Numbered from the stretch's first letter, positions 40,701 through 49,480 are shown. The stretch: DNA of 64,000 nt from Streptosporangium roseum DSM 43021 (GCF_000024865.1 NC_013595.1:3968001-4032000), one strand, 5' to 3'. Numbers and translations are program-made. The notes: generated by a model from the letters alone, not told the origin.

Positions 40701-43700
40701 ATGGCGCGTGTGCTGGACGAGGACGAGCTCGTTGGGAACTGGACGCTGGTCGGGGATGAGCTGGATCAGCTGTCAGGCCGGCGGGGCGTGACCAAGCTCG
40801 GGTTCGCGCTCCTGCTGCGGTTCTATGCGCTGAACGGCCGGTTCCCGACGGGCCGCGCCGAGCTTCCCGATCAGGCCGTCGCCTACGTCGCCCGGCTGGT
40901 CGACGTACCCGCCTCAGAGCTGGGGCTGTATGAGTGGGACGGCCGGACGATCAAGGATCACCGCAAGGACATCCGGAAGTACTTCGGGTTCCGCGAGTGC
41001 TCTCTCGCTGATTCCGACAAGGCCGCGGACTGGCTGGCGGCCCAGGTCTGCCTGAAGGAGCGGCAGGTCGACCGCGTCCGCGCCGAGCTCCTGGCGCATC
41101 TGCGCCAGGAGCGGATCGAGCCGCCGGCGCGGGACCGGATCCGCCGGATCATCGGGACAGCGCTGCGGCAGGCCGAGCAGACGCAGACCTCCCGGATCTC
41201 CAGCCGGATCCCTGCAGAGGCCGTCCCGCAGCTGCTCGCCCTGATCGCCAAGAGCACCGATCCCGGTGACGGACCCGAAGACCAGGACGAGGACGACGGC
41301 GCGTTGTTCGGCGCCGCCGAGGCCGCCGCGGTGGACGTGTTCGCGGTGATCCGCGAGGAGCCGGGCAACGTGAGCGTGAAGACGATCGAGCGGGAGGTGT
41401 TCAAGCTGACCGCGATCGGCAAGGTCGGCCTGCCGGACAACCTGTTCGCCGACGTCGCTCCGAAGGTGCTGGCAGCCTGGCGGGCTCGGGTCGCGGCCGA
41501 GGCGCCGTCGCACCTGCGCTCGCACCCGCACGACGTCAAGGTGACGTTGCTGGCCGCCTACTTGTACTGCCGGTCCCGTGAGATCACCGACACTCTGGTC
41601 GACCTGCTGATCGCGACGGTGCATCGGATCAACGCCCGCGCCGACACGAAGGTCATCAGTGACTTCGTGGCGGAACTGAAGCGGGTGTCGGGCAAGGAGA
41701 ACATCCTGTTCAAGATGGCCGAGGCCGCGCTGGAGTCGCCGCAGGCGCGGGTGGAGGACGTCATCTACCCGGCGGTGCCGGGCGGCTACAAGACGCTGGT
41801 CCAGCTGCTGCACGAGTACAGGGCGAAGGGCACCTCCTACCGGCAGCACAAGCAGCGGGTGTTCAAGGCCTCCTACACCAACCACTACCGGATCGGCCTG
41901 ATCCAGATCCTGGAGGTGCTGGAGTTCGGGTCGACGAACACCGTGCACACGCCCATGGTGCAGGCCCTCACCTTGATCAAGCGGTACAAGGCCGAACAGT
42001 CCAACCGGATCAAGTGCTACGCCCTCGGCGAGCACGTCCCCGTCGACGGGATCGTCCCGGCCGAGCTGGTGGAGCTGATGTACCGGGCCGACAGCACCAA
42101 GCGGCAGCGGATCCTGCGCACCGTGTACGAGTGCGGCGTCTTCCAGTCCCTGCGCGAGAAGCTGCGCTGCAAGGAGATCTGGGTCCACGGGGCGGACCGG
42201 TGGCGCAACCCCGACGACGACTTGCCCAAGGACTTCGAGGCCAATCGCACCGAGAACTATGCCAAGCTCCGCAAGCCGCTGGACCCGCAGGTGTTCGTCG
42301 ATCAGCTGCGCGAGGAGATGGACACCGAGCTGTCGGCGCTGAACGACGCCCTAGGTGGCAAGGGCCTCACGTGGTTGAAGATCGCCGAACGGCGCAACGC
42401 CGGGGCGATCCACCTCACCCCGCTGGACGCTGCCCCAGAGCCGCGCAACCTGCGCCGACTGAAGGCCGCGATCCGGGACCGGTGGGGCGTCGTCCCGCTG
42501 ATGGACATGCTCACCGAGACCGCCCTGCGGACCGGCTGCTTGAACGTCTTCACCCCGGCCGGAACGCAGAACCACCTGGACCCGGCCGTGTTGTTCGAGC
42601 GGCTCCTGCTGCTGATCTACGCCTACGGGACGGGGACCGGGATCCGCGCGGTCGCCGCCGGCGACCACCCGCACACCGAGGACGACCTGCGGTACGCGCG
42701 CCGCCGCTACCTGACCGTCGAGGCCTGCCGCGAGGTCGCCCGGGTCATCGCCAACGCGACCTTCGCCGTCCGGCAGGCTGCCCTGTGGGGCGTGGGCACG
42801 ACCGCGGTCGCCTCGGACTCCACCCACTTCTCAGCTTTCGATCAGAACATCTTCACCGAGTGGCACTCCCGCTACCGGCGGGCCAAGCGCGGGGTGCTGA
42901 TCTACTGGACGGTCGAGGTAGGTGGGTCGATGGCCGTGCACAGCCAGCTCATCAGCTGTTCAGCCTCCGAGGTCCACGCGATGGTCGAGGGCGCGATGCG
43001 GCACGGCACCGACATGGATATCGAGCAGAACTTCGTCGACTCCCACGGCGCCAGCTTCGTTGGGTTCGGGATCACCAGGCTGCTGGACTTCGACCTGGTC
43101 GCCCGGTTCAAGCAGATCAACAAGATGAAGCTGTACGTGCCAGGCCGCGGCGAGGACTTCTCCTACCCGCTCCTCAGCCCCGCGCTGACCAGGCCAATCC
43201 GGTGGGACATCATCACCCAGAACTACGACATCATGATGAAGTACGCCACCGCGATCCGGCTGCGGACCGCGTCCACCGAGGCCCTGTTGCGCCGATTCAC
43301 CAGCGAGACCACCCACCCGGCCTACGCCGCGATGCTAGAGGTCGGCCGCGCCCAGCGCACGATCTTCCTCACCCGCTGGCTCCGCGACCGCGATCTCCAG
43401 CGGGAGACCGAATCCGGATTGAACGTGGTGGAGAATTACAACGGCGTCAACGACTACATCAAGTTCGGCAAGCGCGGCGAACTCGCCTCCAACCGGCGCG
43501 AAGAGCAGGAGCTGGGGATGCTGTGCCTGCACATCCTCCAGTCGGCCCTCGGCCTGATCAACACCCTGATGATCCAGGACACCCTCGCGCTACCCGAGTG
43601 GGAGAACGTCCTGACCGACGCCGACCGGCGCGGCCTCACCCCGCTGTTCCACACCAACATGACGCCCTACGGCGAGATCCAGCTGCGCACGGACCGGCGC

Positions 43701-43730
43701 CTCGACCTCACCGACCTGCCGACCGCGTAG
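40701..43730 (+). CDS. tnpA: Tn3 family transposase TnpA
   Basis: The 1,009-residue protein has the N-terminal DUF4158 DNA-binding domain (DELVGNWTLVGDELDQLSGRRGVTKLGFALLLRFY) and the C-terminal Tn3 DDE domain. Catalytic residues are seen in VASDSTHFSAF (about D706), FVDSHGASFVGFG (about D780) and LNVVENYNGVNDYIKFGKRGEL (about E911). It recognises the terminal repeats and carries out replicative transposition with cointegrate formation. ATG 40701 is used; an open frame upstream adds Arg-rich sequence. Length is normal for the family (about 960-1,020), and no frameshift is seen. Confidence 0.95.
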   Translation: MARVLDEDELVGNWTLVGDELDQLSGRRGVTKLGFALLLRFYALNGRFPTGRAELPDQAVAYVARLVDVPASELGLYEWDGRTIKDHRKDIRKYFGFRECSLADSDKAADWLAAQVCLKERQVDRVRAELLAHLRQERIEPPARDRIRRIIGTALRQAEQTQTSRISSRIPAEAVPQLLALIAKSTDPGDGPEDQDEDDGALFGAAEAAAVDVFAVIREEPGNVSVKTIEREVFKLTAIGKVGLPDNLFADVAPKVLAAWRARVAAEAPSHLRSHPHDVKVTLLAAYLYCRSREITDTLVDLLIATVHRINARADTKVISDFVAELKRVSGKENILFKMAEAALESPQARVEDVIYPAVPGGYKTLVQLLHEYRAKGTSYRQHKQRVFKASYTNHYRIGLIQILEVLEFGSTNTVHTPMVQALTLIKRYKAEQSNRIKCYALGEHVPVDGIVPAELVELMYRADSTKRQRILRTVYECGVFQSLREKLRCKEIWVHGADRWRNPDDDLPKDFEANRTENYAKLRKPLDPQVFVDQLREEMDTELSALNDALGGKGLTWLKIAERRNAGAIHLTPLDAAPEPRNLRRLKAAIRDRWGVVPLMDMLTETALRTGCLNVFTPAGTQNHLDPAVLFERLLLLIYAYGTGTGIRAVAAGDHPHTEDDLRYARRRYLTVEACREVARVIANATFAVRQAALWGVGTTAVASDSTHFSAFDQNIFTEWHSRYRRAKRGVLIYWTVEVGGSMAVHSQLISCSASEVHAMVEGAMRHGTDMDIEQNFVDSHGASFVGFGITRLLDFDLVARFKQINKMKLYVPGRGEDFSYPLLSPALTRPIRWDIITQNYDIMMKYATAIRLRTASTEALLRRFTSETTHPAYAAMLEVGRAQRTIFLTRWLRDRDLQRETESGLNVVENYNGVNDYIKFGKRGELASNRREEQELGMLCLHILQSALGLINTLMIQDTLALPEWENVLTDADRRGLTPLFHTNMTPYGEIQLRTDRRLDLTDLPTA

Positions 43731-43746
43731 CGGGCCGCACCCGCAG

Positions 43747-44139
43747 TCAGGACCCGCTGCGGGTCCATTGGGCGCCCCTGACGTTCTGATGGACGTGGTG
43801 GGCGTGGTGGAGGGGCAGCGTGCAGTACCCGTAGTCCCCGAGGGGGATGGTCGGATGGGGCTCTCCGCACGTCCGCAGCGCGCCGATGTCTTCCTCGTCG
43901 TCAAAGCAGTCGGCGTCATAGAAGCCTTCCTCCTCACGGTTGGCCAGGCATTCGGCGAGGATGTCGCGGGAGCCCTTCGAGGCCAGCTCGCCGATCAGGG
44001 CGTCCTTGCCCTGGCCGTCGTTCTCGAAGGAGTCGTTGAACTGGATGGTGGGCTCTACCACCCCATGCAGATTCTTGTAGGGGCCGATCCACACCCGCAC
44101 CCTGGGCAGGTCGGCGCGGGTGCTGGTCCACCGCACCAC
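43747..44139 (-). CDS. Hypothetical protein in the Tn3 transposon, 130 residues
   Basis: No family was recognised. The product contains VRVWIGPYKNLHGVVEPTIQFNDSFEND, an acidic stretch FYDADCFDDEEDIGAL and a His-rich end HHAHHVHQNV. It is convergent with tnpA, 16 bp from its stop. Composition looks like a real soluble protein, but the start (GTG 44137-44139) and the role are uncertain. Confidence 0.5.
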   Translation of the reverse strand: MVRWTSTRADLPRVRVWIGPYKNLHGVVEPTIQFNDSFENDGQGKDALIGELASKGSRDILAECLANREEEGFYDADCFDDEEDIGALRTCGEPHPTIPLGDYGYCTLPLHHAHHVHQNVRGAQWTRSGS

Positions 44140-44595
44140 GCCGTCGCCGGCTCCAGTGCGCCATCCTGGCGCAGCCAGGCGCGCCCCTGGGCTACTTCAA
44201 CAACAGAAGAACCGCAGATCGAAACCCCTTGAAAGAGGTCTTGACCTGAGGTTCTTCAAACTCTGAGTAGCCCCGATGGGGCACACGGCAGATGGATGCA
44301 GGATCCGCCCCTGGTCATTCGAAGCCGTGTGTTCGCTGGACCGATCTGTCGTGTGAGAAGCGGTTCGCGGTTCGCTTCGGGCGAGGGTGAGTTTCGTCGA
44401 CGAGGTCAGCGAGACAGTCCCGCTGCCCCGGACGGCGCGTCGCTTCTTTCGATCCGCCCGACAGGGATCAGGCTGTCGAGGACGTCGACGACGAACTGGG
44501 ACGCGGGGCATGGCTTCGAACTCGTCTCGTGAGTCGTCGTTCAGCACCGTGTGCGTATCAGGTGACGGATGCTCAGCGATGGCTGGGCCCGCCGG
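44140..44595. other. Transposon spacer with inverted repeat, no supported gene
   Basis: AAGAACCGCAGATC (44207-44220) is repeated inverted at 44243-44256 with two mismatches and a 22-base loop. It could be a terminator for flanking genes or a relic site. The rest contains only short chance frames. Confidence 0.45.
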
Positions 44596-44919
44596 TCAGT
44601 AGACGCCTCCGATGATGCGGAAGTCGCGCTCGACGCCTTCGACGATGCGGAAGTCGCGCTCGAAGCTGTCGGGGAGGGCCACCAGCGCCTTCTGGTATGC
44701 CTCGCTCTCGTATGCCGCGACGGCCTGTTCAAAGCTGTCGAACTCGATCAGAACGACGCGTTGCGTGATTCCGGCCTCGTGGGCGACGACTCGACCGCCA
44801 ACGGACAGGACGCGCCCGCCCCCAGCCTGGACAGCCGCACCGGCCAGCTTGTCGTAGGCAGTCAGCCTCTCAGGGCCGGAAATGGCGGGGTAGACACTGA
44901 CCCAGTAGCCCTTAGCCAT
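44596..44919 (-). CDS. DUF1330 family protein with duplicated C-terminus
   Basis: The 107-residue protein has the DUF1330 dimeric ferredoxin-like pattern: YWVSVYPAISGPERLTAYDKLAGAAVQAGGGRVLSVGG, VLIEFDSFEQAVAAYESEAYQKAL. The normal end ERDFRIVEGV is followed at once by a second copy ERDFRIIGGVY, produced by a 30-bp tandem duplication (unit shared at 44615-44634 and 44645-44664). A full AGGAGG precedes ATG 44917-44919. It is divergent from a LysR regulator. DUF1330 proteins have no firm reaction assigned. Confidence 0.88.
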   Translation of the reverse strand: MAKGYWVSVYPAISGPERLTAYDKLAGAAVQAGGGRVLSVGGRVVAHEAGITQRVVLIEFDSFEQAVAAYESEAYQKALVALPDSFERDFRIVEGVERDFRIIGGVY

Positions 44920-45107
44920 GGAAACCTCCTGTGTTCGGCCGGACACATCCGACTTCGAATTGACACTCAGATCGATCGATCCCGGCGACCGGTACTGCGG
45001 TCAGTTGAATCGTCATACGCGCAGGTTAGGGCTTGATGTGCGGTCGAGGGAAAGATCGGTACGGGATAGACTCAGAACGGATCGTTATCAATCGGCAGGG
45101 AGGGTAC
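44920..45107. promoter_or_regulatory. Divergent promoter region, DUF1330 gene/LysR gene
   Basis: The 188-bp gap between divergent starts should hold LysR-type sites. TTCGAATTGACACTCAG (from 44951) and ACGGGATAGACTC (45061-45073) are the least GC-rich parts and candidate promoter elements; no single T-N11-A box stands out. Confidence 0.35.
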
Positions 45108-46010
45108 GTGGCGCCGGATACGGTGAGCCTGCGGTACTTCCTGGTGCTGGCGCAGGAGTTGAACTTCACCCGCGCGGCCGCACGGATCGGTATCGCACAG
45201 CCCGCACTCAGCGCCCGGATGCGCCGATTGGAGGCGGAACTCGGTACGGCCCTGCTGGTCCGCAACACGCGTAGCGTCGTATTGACCACGGCCGGTGCGG
45301 CTTTGGCGGAGTCCGCGCCGCCCGCGCTGGCGGCGCTGGACCGGGCATGGGACACCGCCCGGAGCGCGGCGGCCGGTGAACTGGGCACACTGCGCATCGG
45401 ATACAGCCTCAGCGCCGGGGCCGAGACGGCACCCGCCCTGGTGGACAGGCTGATTCGCGGCAACAGCGGACTCGAGGTCGGCGCGGTCCCGATGGCGACA
45501 CCGGAGATCTCCCCCGCGGTCGCCGACGGCCGCATCGATGCCGGGATCACCCGCGGTGAACAGCCGGGCCGTGGCGTGCGCCGGTTCCTGCTGCGGCGTA
45601 TGCGCGTCGGGGTCCAGCTGGCGCAGCATCATCCGCTGGCCGAACACCCGGAGATCGAGATCGCCGCCGCGGCCGCGTATCCGCTGCGACTCCCGGACCG
45701 TGCGGCCAACCCCGTGATCCACGATCAGCTGTCCGCACTGTTCCGAGACACCCGACCACACCCTCGATTCCACACGCCCGCAGTTTCTTTCGACATGTCT
45801 CAGCGCGACCTGCGCGACGGGGTCACCCTCGCCCCGGCCGGAGAAGCCGCGGCCACGGCATCCCCGGCCGGTCTCACCTGGCGACCGCTGCGGGGCGCGC
45901 CCAGCCTGACGATCCACCTGGTCCTCCCACGCGAGCAGTCGCCACTACACCGCCGCATCCGTGCCGTCGCCAAAACCCTGGCGCACGAGCTGCACTGGCT
46001 GTCGGACTGA
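45108..46010 (+). CDS. LysR family transcriptional regulator
   Basis: The 300-residue protein begins with a LysR helix-turn-helix: SLRYFLVLAQELNFTRAAARIGIAQPALSARMRRLEAELGTALLVRNTRSVVLTTAG. The effector domain (GTLRIGYSLSAGAETAPALVDRLIR and onward) is of normal size. GTG 45108 follows AGGGAGGG. By the usual LysR layout it controls the divergent DUF1330 gene. Both are passengers of the Tn3 transposon. Confidence 0.92.
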   Translation: MAPDTVSLRYFLVLAQELNFTRAAARIGIAQPALSARMRRLEAELGTALLVRNTRSVVLTTAGAALAESAPPALAALDRAWDTARSAAAGELGTLRIGYSLSAGAETAPALVDRLIRGNSGLEVGAVPMATPEISPAVADGRIDAGITRGEQPGRGVRRFLLRRMRVGVQLAQHHPLAEHPEIEIAAAAAYPLRLPDRAANPVIHDQLSALFRDTRPHPRFHTPAVSFDMSQRDLRDGVTLAPAGEAAATASPAGLTWRPLRGAPSLTIHLVLPREQSPLHRRIRAVAKTLAHELHWLSD

Positions 46011-46435
46011 CGCGCAAGAGGTCAAGCGAGACGGACGCCTGCGGTGGCCAGGCCGAAGACCTTACGCCCGGCGGACTTCGCGGTGATGACGACGGCGGTC
46101 TTGCTGAATGTCCGACACGACCTCGCTACGCCGGCGGATCAGCATCCGATGATGGCCCCGGGTCCGGTCCGAGTCGTACACCGCGGCGACGTCCTCGCCC
46201 AGCCCGAGATCTCGGCGGATACCGCGCCTTCGCCGACGCCGAACCGGACAAGCACGGGTAACCGGCGGGCACGCCCGCCGTCAACGGCGTCCATGACGTC
46301 GGTCAATGCTTAACGCCAACCACTGTTCCATTGCCAGTCCCGAGGTCGGCGTAGGGGTTGTGCTCCCTGATCATGCGAAGCATTCGCACCACTGAAGACT
46401 CCATCACGATCTCCGCTCGGGGGCCGGCTTCGTAT
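46011..46435. other. Degenerate stretch between LysR gene and resolution site
   Basis: No intact gene is supported. The minus strand carries protein-like but broken pieces in two frames (LTDVMDAVDGGRARRLPVLVRFG, then GEDVAAVYDSDRTRG), suggesting a decayed leftward gene of unknown family. Confidence 0.4.
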
Positions 46436-46532
46436 TTCTGATATTATCCAATATCAGAAGCCATGCACCAGGGTCAGCTTCTGATATCGCGGCACTGGGC
46501 TACGCTTAGCCCAGCGAAACCACTTCTGATAT
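46436..46532 (+). promoter_or_regulatory. TnpI-type internal resolution site (IRS)
   Basis: TTCTGATATT and AATATCAGAA (46436-46459) are exact inverted repeats around ATCC, a typical core for a tyrosine recombinase. Two further direct copies of TTCTGATAT follow at 46479 and 46524. An 8-bp hairpin (CTGGGCTA/TAGCCCAG, 46495-46514) lies between them. Core plus two accessory direct repeats next to the recombinase gene is the plan of the Tn4430 IRS. The site also overlaps the tnpI promoter region, so binding may autoregulate. Confidence 0.8.
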
Positions 46533-46547
46533 TGCGAGGGGGGCCAT

Positions 46548-47477
46548 GTGGGGCGGCAACACCAAGCGGTACCCGAGGCGTTCACCACGATCCACGCCGC
46601 CTATGCCGCGGCACTCGAACGCGCCCCGCTGGATGGCGACACCCGACGCGCCTACGACTCCCGGGTGCGAACCTTCCTCGCCTGGCTCGACGCGAGCGGT
46701 CTGGACAGCGACCCTCTCACCGACGCCCACGACCGCGACTTCGCCGTCCGCGACTACAAGACCCACATGAAGACCGTCCTGCATCGGGCGTCGAACACCG
46801 TGAACGCCCACCTCACCGCGCTGGACCACTTCTTCTCCCAGCTCGGGCTCGGCCCCGCGGTCGTCCGCCGCGACGACGCGCCCAAACTCGCGCCCCGCGC
46901 CCTGGACGCCCGCCAGCAGAAGCGGTACCTGCGCGCCGTCGAACGCCGCCCCCTCGCCCGCGACCGCGCGATCGGCCGGCTGCTGTTCTACTCCGGCGTC
47001 CGAATCGCCGAGCTCGTCGCCCTGGACGACAACGATGTCCCGCTCTCGGCCCGCAAGGGCAAGGTCATCGTCCGCTCTGGCAAGGGAGAGACCTCCCGCG
47101 AGATCCCGCTGTTGGACGGCACCGCCCGCGCCTCGGTCACCGAGTGGCGCACCGAGCGCGCGTCCTGGCCCGGCGCGACCGACAACCCCGCCCTGCTCCT
47201 CAACCGCCGCGGCGGACGCCTGTCGACCCGGGCCGTCGACCAGCTCGTCGACGAACTCGCAGCCGACGCCGACATCCTCGACGAAGCGGGCGCCCTCGCC
47301 CTATCTGCCCACATCCTCCGGCACACCCTCGCCACCAACCTGCTGCGCGCCGGCGTCGACATCGTCGTCGTCGCCGAACTACTCGGTCACGCCCGCCTCG
47401 ACACCACCCGCCGGTACACCCTGCCCACCCACGCCGACCTCGAAGACGCCGTCGGACGCCTCCCCACCGATCAATAG
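46548..47477 (+). CDS. tnpI: Tyrosine recombinase, TnpI-type cointegrate resolvase
   Basis: The 309-residue protein has an N-terminal SAM-like core-binding domain (about residues 10-100: FTTIHAAYAAALERAPLDGDTRRAYDSRVRTF) and a catalytic domain with Arg in SGVRIAELVALD (about 151), Lys in VRSGKGETSREIP, HILRHTLATNLL (His/Arg) and LGHARLDTTRRYT with the nucleophile Tyr (about 289). It lies 16 bp after the accessory repeats of the resolution site and 10 bp inside the right terminal repeat. It should resolve cointegrates made by TnpA. GTG 46548 is the start. Confidence 0.9.
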   Translation: MGRQHQAVPEAFTTIHAAYAAALERAPLDGDTRRAYDSRVRTFLAWLDASGLDSDPLTDAHDRDFAVRDYKTHMKTVLHRASNTVNAHLTALDHFFSQLGLGPAVVRRDDAPKLAPRALDARQQKRYLRAVERRPLARDRAIGRLLFYSGVRIAELVALDDNDVPLSARKGKVIVRSGKGETSREIPLLDGTARASVTEWRTERASWPGATDNPALLLNRRGGRLSTRAVDQLVDELAADADILDEAGALALSAHILRHTLATNLLRAGVDIVVVAELLGHARLDTTRRYTLPTHADLEDAVGRLPTDQ

Positions 47478-47486
47478 GGCACCGCT

Positions 47487-47541
47487 GATCTGGGCGAACT
47501 CAAACGGGTGTACCTGGTTGCACGACTCTTACCGATACCCC
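47487..47541 (-). repeat. Right terminal inverted repeat of the Tn3 transposon
   Basis: Read on the minus strand it begins GGGGTATCGGTAAGA and matches the left end in 48 of 55 bases. The tnpI stop codon lies 10 bp inside it. Confidence 0.92.
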
Positions 47542-47546
47542 GACAC
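47542..47546. repeat. Right 5-bp target-site duplication (GACAC)
   Basis: Exact copy of 38391-38395, directly outside the right terminal repeat. Confidence 0.9.
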
Positions 47547-47607
47547 GCCGGGCACGTGGTGACCGGGGTCGGGGCGGCGTCCGGCCATGACCCGCGCCGA
47601 CGATCCA

Positions 47608-47697
47608 GCGGCTCGTGCGGCTCGTGCGGCTCGTGCGGCTCGTGCGGCTCGTGCGGCCCATGCGGCCCATGCGGCCCATGCGGCCCATGCGGCTCGT
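47608..47697. repeat. 9-bp tandem repeat, ten units, downstream of the HxlR gene
   Basis: Five units of GCGGCTCGT, four of GCGGCCCAT and one more GCGGCTCGT follow head to tail. It lies 43 bp past the stop codon of the HxlR-type gene and is noncoding. The unit length equals that of the repeat at 9026. Confidence 0.9.
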
Positions 47698-47739
47698 GCG
47701 GTTCTGTGGCCGGCGGTGGCAGCGGGTGGCGAGCGGGTC

Positions 47740-48195
47740 TCAGGCGGGCAGGGCGCCCGCGGGTCCCCAGCCCGGGGTCTGGAAGCGGGCGGTGAGCGAG
47801 GTCTCCGCCACCTCCTCGCCACAGGCGCGGCAGACCACCACCGGGTCGAGATCGCTCCCGCAGGAGTGCCGGAACACCACCGACGGGCGGTCGGTGAGAT
47901 GCCGGTCGCCCCAGCTCATCAGGGTGAGCAGCACCGGCCGCAGTTCCCGGCCCGCGTCGGTGAGGTGGTATTCGGAGCGGGGCGGGCGCTCGCTGTAGGG
48001 GACCTTCTCCAGCACGCCCGCCTCGACGAGGGCGCGCAGGCGCGTGGCCAGGATGTCGCGAGGAGCCCCGATGTTGCGGACCATGGCGTCGAAGCGCCGG
48101 ACCCCCCAGAAGACCTCGCGGAGCACCAGCAGGGAGTACTTCTCGCCGATCACGCCGAGCGCGTCGGCGATCGAGCAGGGACGGGGGTCGCGCAT
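47740..48195 (-). CDS. HxlR family transcriptional regulator
   Basis: The 151-residue protein has the HxlR winged helix: CSIADALGVIGEKYSLLVLREVFWGVRRFDAMVRNIGAPRDILATRLRALVEAGVLEKVPYSERPPRSEYHLTDAGREL (key words CSIADAL, LVLREVF, YHLTDAG). A C-terminal part has a CxxC pair (CRACGEE) that may bind zinc. It is divergent from a thiolase gene with a 97-bp AT-rich gap, and probably controls it. Confidence 0.9.
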   Translation of the reverse strand: MRDPRPCSIADALGVIGEKYSLLVLREVFWGVRRFDAMVRNIGAPRDILATRLRALVEAGVLEKVPYSERPPRSEYHLTDAGRELRPVLLTLMSWGDRHLTDRPSVVFRHSCGSDLDPVVVCRACGEEVAETSLTARFQTPGWGPAGALPA

Positions 48196-48292
48196 CCGCC
48201 CAGTTTAGGACAGTGCATTTGCTTATCAAACCGACCGGGTTATAGTTCATCCAGTTTTCCAACTGACTGGCTGACCCAAGGAGTCGATGGAC

Positions 48293-49480
48293 ATGCGCGA
48301 CGCCGTCATCGTGGAGGCCGTACGGACTCCGATCGGGAAGGGGAAGCCCGGCGGCGCGCTCGCCGGAGTGCACCCGGTCGACCTTCTCGCCCACACCCTG
48401 CGCACCCTCGTCGGACGCTCCGGCGTCGACCCGGCGCTCGTCGACGACGTGATCGGCGGCTGCGTCGACCAGGTGGGCGAGCAGGCGATGAACACCACCC
48501 GTTACGCCTGGCTGTCGGCCGGTTTCCCGGAGTCTGTCCCGGCGACCACCATCGACCGCCAGTGCGGCTCCTCCCAGCAGGCCGTCCACTTCGCCGCCCA
48601 GGGCGTGATCTCGGGGGCGTACGACCTGGTCGTGGCCTGCGGGATCGAGTCGATGAGCCGGGTGCCGATGTGGTCCAACGTGCCGCCGGGCGCCGACCCC
48701 TTCGGCCCGGGGCTGGCGGCCCGCTACCCGGAGGGGCTCGTCCCCCAGGGCATCAGCGCCGAGCTCATCGCGGCCAAATGGTCGATCGGCAGGGAGGAGA
48801 TGGACGTCTTCGCCACCTCCTCCCACCGGCGCGCCGCCCAGGCGCACGCAGACGGCCTGTTCGACGCCGAGCTCGCGCCTGTCGCGACGGACGCGGGCAC
48901 GGTGACCGCCGACGAGTCCGTACGGCCGGGCACCACCCCCGAGATCCTCGCCGGGCTCCGCCCCGCCTACGCCGACCCCGCCTACGCAGAGCGCTTCCCG
49001 CAGATCGAGTGGTCGGTGACCGCGGGCAACGCCAGTCCGATCAACGATGGCGCGTCCGCTGTGCTGATCGCCTCCGGCGAGACCGCGGCCCGCCTCGGAC
49101 TGCGCCCGAAGGCGCGGCTGCACAGCTCCGCGGTGACCGGCTCCGACCCGCTGACCATGCTGACCGGCATCATCCCGGCCACTGACAAGGTGCTGCGCAG
49201 GGCCGGGCTGCGGCTGGACGACATCGACCTGTTCGAGGTCAACGAGGCCTTCGCCGGCGTCGTGCTGGCCTGGCTGCGGGAGACCGGCGCCGACCCGGCC
49301 AAGGTCAACGTCAACGGCGGCGCCATCGCGCTGGGCCATCCCCTCGGTGCCAGCGGGACCCGCCTGATGGCCACCCTCGTCAACGCCATGCACCAGCGCG
49401 GCGCCCGCTACGCGCTGCAGACCATGTGCGAGGCCGGCGGCCTGGCCAACGCGACCATCCTGGAGGCCGTCATGGCCTGA
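48293..49480 (+). CDS. Acetyl-CoA C-acyltransferase (thiolase)
   Basis: The 395-residue protein has the thiolase set: nucleophile Cys in IDRQCGSSQQAVHFAAQ (about residue 91), FEVNEAFAGVVLAW, NVNGGAIALGHPLGASGTR with the catalytic His, and the second Cys in LQTMCEAGGLANATI. Members cleave 3-ketoacyl-CoA in beta-oxidation or steroid side-chain breakdown. ATG 48293 is chosen because AAGGAG then stands nine bases away; ATG 48287 would leave only three. It is alone and divergent from an HxlR regulator, suggesting substrate-induced expression. Confidence 0.93.
   Translation: MRDAVIVEAVRTPIGKGKPGGALAGVHPVDLLAHTLRTLVGRSGVDPALVDDVIGGCVDQVGEQAMNTTRYAWLSAGFPESVPATTIDRQCGSSQQAVHFAAQGVISGAYDLVVACGIESMSRVPMWSNVPPGADPFGPGLAARYPEGLVPQGISAELIAAKWSIGREEMDVFATSSHRRAAQAHADGLFDAELAPVATDAGTVTADESVRPGTTPEILAGLRPAYADPAYAERFPQIEWSVTAGNASPINDGASAVLIASGETAARLGLRPKARLHSSAVTGSDPLTMLTGIIPATDKVLRRAGLRLDDIDLFEVNEAFAGVVLAWLRETGADPAKVNVNGGAIALGHPLGASGTRLMATLVNAMHQRGARYALQTMCEAGGLANATILEAVMA

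Larger units (their letters stand above)
38396..47541 (+). mobile_element. Tn3-family transposon with TnpA and TnpI, 9,146 bp
   Basis: Left end (38396-38450) and right end (47487-47541) are 55-bp inverted repeats matching in 48 positions, both opening GGGGT, and are flanked by the exact 5-bp duplication GACAC. Inside are a full Tn3 transposase gene, and at the far right a tyrosine recombinase gene preceded by a resolution site, the TnpI arrangement known from Tn4430. Passengers are an interrupted IS5-type transposase, RidA with TetR, two unknowns, DUF1330 with LysR. The preserved duplication and intact tnpA/tnpI suggest recent and possibly functional insertion. Confidence 0.92.

Noticed and set aside
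38396..47541. Inverted 55-bp repeats considered as att sites of an integrative element using the tyrosine recombinase
   Set aside because: They are inverted, start with GGGG, are flanked by a 5-bp duplication and enclose tnpA, all of which fit a Tn3 transposon; the recombinase has its own internal site.
47608..47697. Short regular repeats considered as a CRISPR array
   Set aside because: Units are 9 bp without spacers, and no cas gene is near.
47471..49393. A 640-codon frame covering the HxlR gene region and antisense to the thiolase
   Set aside because: Both real genes there have clear families, and the frame reads through the 9-bp repeat as meaningless PHE/PHG repeats.
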